From positions 1 through 64,000 of the forward strand of contig JAHBWD010000044.1 in the NCBI GenBank assembly GCA_019637175.1: DNA of 64,000 nt. Direction: 5' to 3'. The number at the start of each line of letters is the position of its first letter. Position 1 is the first letter of the stretch. This DNA is from Labilithrix sp. Its GTDB lineage: Bacteria; Myxococcota_A; Polyangia; Polyangiales; Polyangiaceae. Below are positions 1-7,162 of this stretch, in pieces. A program made the position numbers and the translations under genes. The notes under the pieces are model-generated. The model did no database searches, was not told the DNA's origin, and saw only the letters and a program-made list of their open reading frames with translations.

Positions 1-282
1 CGGCGTCTCGTTGCAGTAGAAGGGCGTTTCGATCCTGTCTCGGCAGTTGCGCCGAGGATCGAAGCGAGACGCGCCGATGGGCGGACAACACTCGCCGCCA
101 GGCGGGGAGACGCACTGCGCGCCGGTCAAGACGCACGAGCCGCTCGGCGTGACGCTCTCGGCGTCGACGGCATTCGCGGTCGTTGCGTCGACATCGCCCT
201 TCGACGCGGCAGGCTCGACGGCGCCGTCGCACGCCATGAGCAGCGTGAGAGCGGCGACGACACCAACGGCGAAACGGAACAA
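1..282 (-). CDS. Cys-rich lipoprotein, N-terminal part (cut by window edge)
   Basis: This is the first 94 codons of a minus-strand gene that runs off the left end. The frame opens with TTG at 282, preceded by the purine-rich run GAAGGGGGG about 5 bases upstream. Residues 1-18 form a lipoprotein signal ending in LTLLMAC, so C18 would be lipidated and the protein placed in the envelope. The mature part is acidic and Thr/Ala-rich, then has a run of cysteines (CVLTGAQC and a CC pair) typical of small disulfide-rich secreted proteins. It begins 33 bases after the pqqA stop on the same strand and may be co-transcribed with it. No family is recognised and the function is unknown. The start codon is inferred from the signal peptide and the ribosome site. 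Confidence 0.6.
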   Translation of the reverse strand, partial: MFRFAVGVVAALTLLMACDGAVEPAASKGDVDATTANAVDAESVTPSGSCVLTGAQCVSPPGGECCPPIGASRFDPRRNCRDRIETPFYCNETP

Positions 283-315
283 AGGGCCCCCCTTCGAACA
301 AGATCGCGAGGCTGA

Positions 316-453
316 TCAGCCGTCGAGATCGAGCTCGGGCGCGTCGCTCACGAAGAGCGGGCCGTCCTTCATCGGATCGTAGTCGTCGTCTTGGTAAGAC
401 GAGATCTCCGCGTCCATCTTGATCTCGGTCGCCTCGGGCTTCTTCCAGTTCAT
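316..453 (-). CDS. pqqA: PqqA, PQQ precursor peptide with long acidic C-terminal extension
   Basis: This is a 45-codon gene with ATG at 453 and GAGGAA about 7 bases upstream. The peptide begins MNWKKPEATEIKMDAEISSY. The MxWxKP-like start and the E16-x-x-x-Y20 pair match PqqA, in which PqqE crosslinks a conserved Glu and Tyr that become the PQQ skeleton. Family members are usually about 22-39 residues and stop soon after the Tyr. Here 25 more residues follow, rich in Asp/Glu (8 Asp, 1 Glu) with a second Tyr at position 25. The gene lies between the stop of the PQQ-dependent dehydrogenase and a lipoprotein gene, all on the minus strand, and is separated from the divergent pqqBC-DE operon. The motif and location make the call strong. 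The role of the tail (peptidase recognition or PqqD binding) is inference. Confidence 0.85.
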   Translation of the reverse strand: MNWKKPEATEIKMDAEISSYQDDDYDPMKDGPLFVSDAPELDLDG

Positions 454-500
454 GAGCGGTTCCTCAGTCTTGCATACATCGTAGGGGTGTCGAGCGAACT

Positions 501-2279
501 TTACTGCGGTACGCGCGCGCCTTGGCGGATCCAGGTCTCGACCTCGTCGAGCTGCTCGGGGCTCACGCCGCCCGCGGGCATCTGGGGATAGCCCTCGCCC
601 TTCAGCCTCAGCACGAGCTCGCTCCGGAGATCGCCGGCGACGACGTACGCCCCGCGACCGCCGGGGCGCGCCGCGGTGAGCCGCTGCGCGTTGCCGATCG
701 CGTCGCACTTGAGGAGCGCGAGGCCGCCCGCGTAGCCCGGGCCGAGGCCGTGACAGCCGACGCAGGCGGCGTCGATCACGTCGCGCTGCACGCGCGAGAA
801 CGCGTCGGTTCGGCGCGCCAGCGCGTCGCACCGCGCGCGCTCGTCGGCGCTCACGACCGGCTGCGCGGGCGGGATCGGGCGCATCGGCGCGCCGTTTCCC
901 GCGGCGCGATCGAAGACGACGCGGAGCACGGTGCCGTTCTTGTCTTCGGTCAGGTAGATCGAGCCGTCTTTCGCGACGAGCACGTCGACGGGCGCTCCTT
1001 GAGGATCGCGGCCGTCGGCGCTCTTCTCCCATCCGCGGATGACGTCGAGCGGCTCGCCGCCGCCGGGCACGCCGCGCGCGTCGACGGGCACGAGCGCGAG
1101 GCGGTGACCGTTCGCGCGATAGCCGTGATACGTGACGAGGAGGTTGTTCCGGTACGCCTGAGGGAACATCTCGCCGGTGTAGTACGCGAGGCCGAGCGGC
1201 GACGCGTGCCCCGGCAAGAGGAGCGCGGGGTTCTTGTAGCGCGCGCAGTCGACGCGCCCGCGATACTCGGGGCTCGGCGTGCCGTTGTCGAAGCAGTAGG
1301 GCCAGCCGTAGTGGCCGCCTTGCTCGATCACGTTGAGCTCTTCGTGAGGAAGATCGCCTTCTTGATCGGTGAGCGACGCGTCGTGCTTGTTGATCGAGTC
1401 GCGCGCGTTCTCGCCCTGCACGAGGACGTTCGACGTCGGGTGCACCGCGAGCGCCATCGAGTTGCGGAGGCCCTTCGCGTACGTGGTGAAGCTCGTCGCG
1501 ACGTGGTTGGGGCCGTCGAGCACGTACTTGCGGATCGCGCTCCGGGGCGCGCCGTCGGCGGCGCCCTCGGCCTCGACGCACGGAAGCGGAAAGCCCGACG
1601 GCGGAACCGCGCCGCGCCCTTGCTCGCAGTTGTCGGACGCCGAGCCGACGTTGACGAACATCGTCCACGGATCGCGCTTGTCGAAGACGAACTTCTTCAG
1701 CGGATGCCGTCCGTCGCCCGGGAGGTTCCTGACGACGAGCTCGAGCCGCGGCTGCTTGTACGCGTCAGGGCCGGCGAGCGGGCCCGTCTTCGCGAGGCGC
1801 TTGGTCGGATCGGACTTGAGCGTCGCCGCGTAGGGATCGAAGCGATAGATCGCGCTCGGCGTCCCGATGTACGGCAGGCCGTCGGGGCCGACCGCGACGC
1901 CGCTCGGCTTGTCGATGAGCGCGTTGAGCTTCGTCTTCGAATACGTCTTGTCGGCGTTGCGACGGAGCAGCCACACGCCGCCGCGATCGAGCGCCCATCC
2001 GCCCATCTCGGCGAGTATGAGATCGCCCGTGTCGAGCTCGGCGATGCCGCGCGCGAACGTGAAGCCGCTCGCCACGACGCCGACGCAGACGCCCGGAGGC
2101 GTCTGAAGATTCTTCAGTCGAGGGAGACCGTCGCACTTGCCCTCGGTCGTGTACGCGTCTTCGCCGGTGTCGTCCTCGACGTCTTCTTCGCCCGGCGCTC
2201 CGCACGCCGGCACGGCAGCCGACGCGCCGAGGACGAGGAGGCCGAGCGGGAGGAGAAGGCGTTTCACGGCACCCACCAT
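501..2279 (-). CDS. PQQ-dependent glucose/sorbosone dehydrogenase fused to a C-terminal cytochrome c domain, lipoprotein
   Basis: This is a predicted periplasmic quinohemoprotein of 592 residues. A hydrophobic N-terminus ending at C26 (AAVPAC) suggests a lipoprotein. Residues about 50-460 resemble soluble aldose-sugar (GdhB-type) beta-propeller dehydrogenases, with elements such as GGHYGWPYCFD and IRGWEKSADGRDPQGAPVD. Near residue 506 there is a CVGCH heme-binding motif, followed by MPAGG, which can supply the Met ligand, so the last about 110 residues form a cytochrome c domain. It would oxidise a sugar or alcohol with PQQ and pass electrons through its own heme. It sits beside pqqA and faces the pqqB operon across a 91-bp gap, so enzyme and cofactor genes are paired. 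An alternative start is GTG at 2267, just before KRLLLPLG. The exact substrate cannot be read from sequence. Confidence 0.85.
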   Translation of the reverse strand: MVGAVKRLLLPLGLLVLGASAAVPACGAPGEEDVEDDTGEDAYTTEGKCDGLPRLKNLQTPPGVCVGVVASGFTFARGIAELDTGDLILAEMGGWALDRGGVWLLRRNADKTYSKTKLNALIDKPSGVAVGPDGLPYIGTPSAIYRFDPYAATLKSDPTKRLAKTGPLAGPDAYKQPRLELVVRNLPGDGRHPLKKFVFDKRDPWTMFVNVGSASDNCEQGRGAVPPSGFPLPCVEAEGAADGAPRSAIRKYVLDGPNHVATSFTTYAKGLRNSMALAVHPTSNVLVQGENARDSINKHDASLTDQEGDLPHEELNVIEQGGHYGWPYCFDNGTPSPEYRGRVDCARYKNPALLLPGHASPLGLAYYTGEMFPQAYRNNLLVTYHGYRANGHRLALVPVDARGVPGGGEPLDVIRGWEKSADGRDPQGAPVDVLVAKDGSIYLTEDKNGTVLRVVFDRAAGNGAPMRPIPPAQPVVSADERARCDALARRTDAFSRVQRDVIDAACVGCHGLGPGYAGGLALLKCDAIGNAQRLTAARPGGRGAYVVAGDLRSELVLRLKGEGYPQMPAGGVSPEQLDEVETWIRQGARVPQ

Positions 2280-2370
2280 GTAGCAACGTGTGATCCAACG
2301 TGGGCGACTCACGAGAGCGCCTCATTTCAGCCCTTTCGGGGCACGAAGCTGGATCGCGAGGGGACCAGCC

Positions 2371-3300
2371 ATGGGGCTCGTCTACGATTCGCGGATGCGC
2401 GCCATCGTCATCGGGTCGGCAGCAGGCGGCGCGTTCCCTCAATGGAACTGCGGCTGCCCCAACTGCGTCGCCGTGCGCGCGGGGAAAGAAGGCTATCTCC
2501 CGCGCACCCAGGACTCCGTCGCGATCACGGCGAACGGAGATCGGTTCGCCTTGGTGAACGCGTCGCCCGACGTGCTCGCGCAGATCCGCGCGACGCCCGC
2601 GCTCTGGCCGCGCGCGCCGCGCCACACGCCGATCGGCGCGGTGGTCCTCACGAACGGCGACATGGATCACGTGCTCGGCCTCTTCTCGCTGCGCGAGTCG
2701 CAGCCGCTCGCGATCTACGCGACGCCCGCGGTGTGGCGAGGGCTCGAGGCGAGCATCCTCCTTCGAACGCTGAAGCGCTTCGAGGGCCAGGTCGTCTTTC
2801 GCCCGATCGCGCTCGGCGAGGAGGTCGCGCTCGAAGACGCCGCGGGCGCGCCGCTCGGCGTCGTGATGCGCGCGTTCGCCGCGCCGGGAAAGCTCCCGGT
2901 GCACCTCATGGGGCACGCCGCCGAGAGCGCAGAAGACAACGTGTGGCTCTCGCTCCGCGACCTCCGCGACGCCGACGCGAAGAGAGGATCGCTCGCGTAC
3001 GCCGCCGCGTGCGCGAGCCTCGAGGGCGTCGATCTCGCGGGGCACGACGCCGTCCTCTTCGACGGCACGTTCTTCCGCGAAGACGAGCTCGTCAGGCTCG
3101 GCCTCTCGAAGGCGGTCGCGAAGGACATGGCGCACCTGCCGATCGAGAGCGGGAGCCTCCACGCGAAGATCGATGCCCGTCGCAAGATCTACACGCACGT
3201 CAACAACACGAACCCGATCCTCGGGCCGACCGACGAGCGACGCGCGGTCGTCGCCGCCGGCTGGGAGATCGCCTTCGACGGCATGGAGATCGAGGTATGA
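2371..3300 (+). CDS. pqqB: PqqB, metallo-beta-lactamase-fold oxygenase of PQQ biosynthesis
   Basis: The product is 309 residues with the PqqB signature near its start: IVIGSAAGGAFPQWNCGCPNC, whose CxCxxC (C27, C29, C32) is the structural zinc site of the family. The metallo-beta-lactamase core follows (LTNGDMDHVLGLF supplies metal-binding Asp/His). In studied systems PqqB hydroxylates the tyrosine-derived part of the crosslinked precursor. ATG at 2371 was chosen because GAGGGG lies 7 bases upstream. ATG at 2395 gives a 301-residue protein starting MRAIVIG, closer to family starts, but lacks a good ribosome site. It is the first gene of the pqq operon, and its stop overlaps the pqqC start by 4 bases. 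Confidence 0.93.
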   Translation: MGLVYDSRMRAIVIGSAAGGAFPQWNCGCPNCVAVRAGKEGYLPRTQDSVAITANGDRFALVNASPDVLAQIRATPALWPRAPRHTPIGAVVLTNGDMDHVLGLFSLRESQPLAIYATPAVWRGLEASILLRTLKRFEGQVVFRPIALGEEVALEDAAGAPLGVVMRAFAAPGKLPVHLMGHAAESAEDNVWLSLRDLRDADAKRGSLAYAAACASLEGVDLAGHDAVLFDGTFFREDELVRLGLSKAVAKDMAHLPIESGSLHAKIDARRKIYTHVNNTNPILGPTDERRAVVAAGWEIAFDGMEIEV

Positions 3301-4004
3301 CGATCGAAGACGACTTCGTCGCGCGCCTCCGCGCCGAAGGCGAGAAGCGCTACCACGACCGCCATCCCTTCCACGTGAAGATGCACGCGGGCGAGCTCTC
3401 GCGCGAGCAGATCCAGGCGTGGGTGAGAAACCGCTTCTACTACCAGACGCGCATCCCGATCAAAGACGCCATCATCCTCTCGAAGTCCGAAGACCCAGCG
3501 TTCCGCCGCCGGTGGATGCGCCGCATCGTCGATCACGACGGCGCCCAAGACGGCGAAGGCGGCCTCGCGCAATGGCTCCGCCTCGCCAAGGGCGTCGGGC
3601 TCGACGTCGAGGAGGTGAAGAGCCTCCGCGGCGTCCTGCCGGGCGTACGCTTCGCGTGCGACGCGTACGTGACGCTCGTGCGCGAGCGGCCGCTGCTCGA
3701 GGCCGTCGCCTCGTCGCTCACCGAGTTCTTCTCGCCCGACATCATGTCGCGTCGCATCGCGGCATGGGAGAAGCACTACCCGTGGGTCGACGGCGAGACG
3801 CTCGCGTACTTCCGCGGCCGCGTGACCCGCGCGAAGGAAGACTCGCGCGAGGCCGTCGACTACGTGCTGGCGCACGCGACGACGCCCGAGCTGCGAGAGC
3901 GCTGCATCGACGCGCTCATCACCAAGACGCAGATCTTGTGGGCGCTGCTCGACGCGGTGAGCCTCGCGCATCCCGGCCGCCCCGACGCGGGAGCGAAGGA
4001 GTGA
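3297..4004 (+). CDS. pqqC: PqqC, cofactorless PQQ synthase
   Basis: This protein has 235 residues and is clearly PqqC (heme-oxygenase-like all-helical fold). It opens with a helix rich in basic and aromatic residues, including the YHDRHPFHVKMHAGELSREQ region, and carries WVRNRFYYQTRIPIKD, a hallmark stretch of the active-site wall. PqqC performs the last step, ring closure and eight-electron oxidation of AHQQ to PQQ using O2. The length is close to the family norm (about 235-255). ATG at 3297 overlaps the pqqB stop (ATGA), and the pqqDE GTG overlaps its stop (GTGA), so translation is probably coupled across all three genes. Confidence 0.95.
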   Translation: MTIEDDFVARLRAEGEKRYHDRHPFHVKMHAGELSREQIQAWVRNRFYYQTRIPIKDAIILSKSEDPAFRRRWMRRIVDHDGAQDGEGGLAQWLRLAKGVGLDVEEVKSLRGVLPGVRFACDAYVTLVRERPLLEAVASSLTEFFSPDIMSRRIAAWEKHYPWVDGETLAYFRGRVTRAKEDSREAVDYVLAHATTPELRERCIDALITKTQILWALLDAVSLAHPGRPDAGAKE

Positions 4005-5416
4005 CACCCGGCTTCGTGCCGCGGCTCGCCAAGAAGGCGCGCCTCCGGTGGGATCGCCACGCCGCCAAGTGGCTCATCGTCTACCCCGAGCGAGGCCTCG
4101 AGCTGAACGACGCGGCGGCGATGATCGCGAAGAAGTGCGACGGCGTCCGCACGATCGCCGAGATCGCCGCCGCCATCGCGGAGGACGTGCGCGGCGCCTC
4201 TCGCGACGAGATCGAGGCCGACGTCGTCGCGTTCGTGAAGATGCTCGAGGGGCGAGGCCTCTTGCGGGGCGACGCGAGCGCCCCGCCGCTCCGCCAAGAG
4301 AGCGAGGTGCGCGCGCCGGCGAGCTCCGCGCCGCGGCCGTACACGCTCATCGCCGAGCTGACGTATCGCTGCCCGCTCCGCTGCCCCTACTGCTCGAACC
4401 CGCTCGACTACGCGGAGCATCACGCGGAGCTGACGACCGACGAATGGAAGCGCGTCTTCACCGAGGCCGAAGCGCTCGGCGTCGTGCAGCTCCACCTGAC
4501 GGGCGGCGAGCCGCTCGCGCGCAAGGATCTCGAGGCGCTCGCCGCGCACGCGTCGGAGCTCGGCCTCTACACGAACCTCGTCACGAGCGGCGTTCCGCTC
4601 GCGCGAGACCGCCTCGAGGCGCTCGCCTCCGCGGGCATCGATCACGTGCAGGTGAGCGTGCAGAGCAGTCGGCCCGATCGCGCCGACGCCGTCGCCGGCT
4701 ATCCCGGCCACGCGCACAAGCTCGAGGTGATGCGCTGGGTGAAGGAGCTCGGCCTGCCGCTCACCATGAACGTCGTGTTGCACCGCGAGAACCTCGACGA
4801 GATCGACGCGCTCGTCGCGCTCGCCGAAGAGGTCTCGGCCGATCGCCTCGAGCTCGCGAACACGCAGTACGTCTCGTGGGCGCTCGCCAACCGCGACGCG
4901 CTCCTCCCGACGCGCGAGCAGATCGAGCGCGCCGCGGCGAAGGCGGCGCCGCATCGCGAGCGCCTCCGCGGTTCGATGGACGTCCTCTTCGTCAAGCCGG
5001 ACTACTTCGGCACGCGCCCGAAGGCGTGCATGGACGGGTGGGCCCGCCGCTTCGTGCAGGTGATCCCCGACGGACGCGTCGTGCCGTGCCACGCGGCGAC
5101 GAGCATCACGACGCTCCGCTTCGACAGCGTGAAGGATCGATCGCTCGCGGAGATCTGGGAGAGCTCCGAAGCGATGAACGCCTTCCGCGGCGAGGGCTGG
5201 ATGCCGGAGCCGTGCCGGAGCTGCGATCGGCGAGGCGTCGACTTCGGCGGCTGCCGCTGCCAGGCCTTCGCGCTCACCGGCGACGCGTCGGCGACCGATC
5301 CCGCGTGCGAGCTCGCACCGGCGCATCCGCGGATCGTCGAGGAGAGAGAGCGTGACCGCGCGCCGAGGCGCTATCTCCATCGTGGTGCGCGACCGGACGC
5401 CGGCGCGCGAAGATGA
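4001..5416 (+). CDS. PqqD-PqqE fusion: peptide chaperone joined to radical SAM crosslinking enzyme
   Basis: This single 471-codon frame starts with GTG at 4001, overlapping the pqqC stop. Residues 1-90 are a complete PqqD (FVPRLAKKARLRWDRHAAKW, then a winged-helix part ending in EGRGLLRG), which binds the PqqA peptide. A linker of about 20 Ala/Pro/Ser-rich residues leads into PqqE. PqqE has the radical SAM motif C124-x3-C128-x2-C131 (TYRCPLRCPYCSNP), the HLTGGEPL segment, and C-terminal auxiliary cluster cysteines (CMDGWARRF, VPCHAAT, CRSCDRRG, GGCRCQAF). PqqE forms the Glu-Tyr carbon-carbon bond in PqqA, and PqqD presents the substrate. Joining them fixes a 1:1 ratio. The MFS gene start overlaps the stop (ATGA). 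The last 25 or so residues are Arg-rich and look non-conserved. Confidence 0.93.
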   Translation: MTPGFVPRLAKKARLRWDRHAAKWLIVYPERGLELNDAAAMIAKKCDGVRTIAEIAAAIAEDVRGASRDEIEADVVAFVKMLEGRGLLRGDASAPPLRQESEVRAPASSAPRPYTLIAELTYRCPLRCPYCSNPLDYAEHHAELTTDEWKRVFTEAEALGVVQLHLTGGEPLARKDLEALAAHASELGLYTNLVTSGVPLARDRLEALASAGIDHVQVSVQSSRPDRADAVAGYPGHAHKLEVMRWVKELGLPLTMNVVLHRENLDEIDALVALAEEVSADRLELANTQYVSWALANRDALLPTREQIERAAAKAAPHRERLRGSMDVLFVKPDYFGTRPKACMDGWARRFVQVIPDGRVVPCHAATSITTLRFDSVKDRSLAEIWESSEAMNAFRGEGWMPEPCRSCDRRGVDFGGCRCQAFALTGDASATDPACELAPAHPRIVEERERDRAPRRYLHRGARPDAGARR

Positions 5417-6744
5417 GCGACCCGCGCGTGAGAGCGGGCACCGCCGGCGTCGCGTGCGCGGGCGCGTTCGTGACCGCGCTCAGCACGAGCCTCGTCGCCG
5501 TGGCGGCGCCGGGCATGGCGCGCGATCTCGGCGTCGTGCAGGCCGACGTGGGCTGGGTGCTCAGCGCCTATCTCCTGACGACGAGCTGCCTCCTCGCCGG
5601 CGCAGGCCGCCTCGCGGACGTGCTCGGCCGGAGAAAGGTGTACCTTACAGGCTTTTCGATCTTCGCGATCGCGGGACTCCTCTGCGGCCTCGCGCCGACG
5701 CTCGGCGCGCTCGTCGCCGCGCGCGTCGTTCAAGGGCTCGGCGCGTGCGCGGTGATGGCGACGAGCCCCGCGCTCGTCACCCGCGCGTTCCCCGCGGAGC
5801 TGCGCGCGCGCGGGCTCGGCATCCAGCTCGCGGCGACGTACACCGGCCTCACGCTCGGGCCTACGATTGGAGGCGCGATCACGTCGGCGCTCGGGTGGCA
5901 CGCGGTCTTCTTCGCCGTCGCCGCCGGCTCGACGATCCCGCTCGCGCTCGCGTACCGCTGGCTCGAGCCCGACGAGCCGCCGGAGCGCGAACGCCCTCCG
6001 CTCGACGTCGCGGGCTCGGCGCTCGTCGCGCTCGCGCTCGCCGCGATCCTCGTCGCGCTCCGCCGAGGTCCGGAGGGAGCGACGGGCCAAGCGGCCGCGC
6101 TGCTCGCGCTCGCCGCGGGCGCCGGCGTCGTCTTCGTTCGGCACGAGGCGAAGCACCCCGCGCCCGTCCTGCCGCTCTCGCTCCTTCGAACGCCCGCGTT
6201 CGCCTTCGGGATCGCCGGCGCGACGATCCTCTACGTCGTCGTGTTCGTCCTCGCGTGGCTCCTCCCGTTTCATCTCCAGCACGCGCGCGGGATGGACGCG
6301 CGCCACGCCGGCGCGATCATGACGGCGCAGCCGGCGACGATGGCGCTCGTGGCGCCGATGAGCGGATGGATCGCGGATCGCTTCGGGCCGCGACTGCCGT
6401 CGGTCGCGGGGATGCTCGTGATCGCCGGAGGCATGTGGCTCGCCGGGCGCGCGTCGGCCTCGAGCGACGCCGATCTCGCGCTCGCGCTCGCCGTCGTGGG
6501 CGTGGGCTCGGGCCTCTACGTCGCCCCGAACAACGCCGTGATCATGACGGCGGCGCCGCGCGAGCGTCAGGGCACGGCGGGCGCGATGGCGGCGACGGCG
6601 CGCAACGCGGGCATGACGTGCGGCGTCGCGCTCGCGGTCGTGCTCCACGACGCGACCTCGTTTCGTGGAGCGCTCGGCGTCGCGGCGGCGATCGCGCTCG
6701 CCGGCGCGCTGCTCGGCGTGGTGCGCCCCGTCAAGGCTTCGTGA
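5413..6744 (+). CDS. MFS transporter, last gene of the pqq operon
   Basis: The product is 443 residues, almost entirely hydrophobic helices (about 12-14 membrane segments), with the MFS loop 2-3 motif GRLADVLGRRKV and its second-half echo GWIADRFGPR. It resembles drug/proton antiporters of the DHA families. Its ATG overlaps the pqqDE stop by 4 bases, so it is translated with the PQQ genes. By position it could export PQQ or an intermediate, or move a PQQ-related substrate, but no sequence feature proves this. Its last 14 bases overlap the end of the convergent rhodanese gene. Confidence 0.88.
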   Translation: MSDPRVRAGTAGVACAGAFVTALSTSLVAVAAPGMARDLGVVQADVGWVLSAYLLTTSCLLAGAGRLADVLGRRKVYLTGFSIFAIAGLLCGLAPTLGALVAARVVQGLGACAVMATSPALVTRAFPAELRARGLGIQLAATYTGLTLGPTIGGAITSALGWHAVFFAVAAGSTIPLALAYRWLEPDEPPERERPPLDVAGSALVALALAAILVALRRGPEGATGQAAALLALAAGAGVVFVRHEAKHPAPVLPLSLLRTPAFAFGIAGATILYVVVFVLAWLLPFHLQHARGMDARHAGAIMTAQPATMALVAPMSGWIADRFGPRLPSVAGMLVIAGGMWLAGRASASSDADLALALAVVGVGSGLYVAPNNAVIMTAAPRERQGTAGAMAATARNAGMTCGVALAVVLHDATSFRGALGVAAAIALAGALLGVVRPVKAS

Positions 6745-7162
6745 GCGCGGCGCGCAGCGAAGCGTACGCGCGCGGCCCTTCGGCGCCGTGCTCCGCCGGG
6801 AGCTTCGCGCGGCTCCATCCGGGCTCGGTGAGCTCGCCGAACGATCCGCGCGCGCCGTCCCACCCCGCGCGTTGATCGAGGACGTTCGCGAAGCCGGCGG
6901 CCGCGAGCATCTCCGCGGCGCGCGCGCTGCGACCCCCCATCTTGCACCCGACGATGAGCGGAGCGTTCTTTTCGAACGACGTCTCCATCACGCGCAAGAA
7001 GTCGTCGTTCGGCTCCATCCCGTTCGCCCCGGCGCGCATCAAAGGAACGTTGAACGCGCCCTGCGGGTGGCCCGCTTCGAACTCCTCTTCGGTCCTGACG
7101 TCGACGTACGCGACGCCCTCGCCGGTCATCTTCGCGTGCGCCTCCTGGGGAGAGATCCTCAT
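6731..7162 (-). CDS. Single-domain rhodanese-like sulfurtransferase
   Basis: This 143-residue protein consists of one rhodanese domain: VAYVDVRTEEEFEAGHPQGA near residue 18, then the active-site loop C73-KMGGRS. The Cys can carry a persulfide, so a sulfur-transfer role is expected. It is cytoplasmic because no signal peptide is seen. The ATG at 7162 overlaps the stop of the upstream kinase gene (ATGA), so the two are co-translated. Its 3' end overlaps the end of the convergent MFS gene. The C-terminal 40 residues after the domain are not diagnostic. The partner is unknown, and no molybdopterin or thiamine genes are nearby. Confidence 0.88.
   Translation of the reverse strand: MRISPQEAHAKMTGEGVAYVDVRTEEEFEAGHPQGAFNVPLMRAGANGMEPNDDFLRVMETSFEKNAPLIVGCKMGGRSARAAEMLAAAGFANVLDQRAGWDGARGSFGELTEPGWSRAKLPAEHGAEGPRAYASLRAALTKP

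Noticed and set aside
522..4004. A very long plus-strand open frame across the dehydrogenase and pqqB
   Set aside because: Only its last 235 codons (PqqC) have protein character. The rest is Arg/Ala-rich antisense of the dehydrogenase and an out-of-frame reading of pqqB, usual in very GC-rich DNA.
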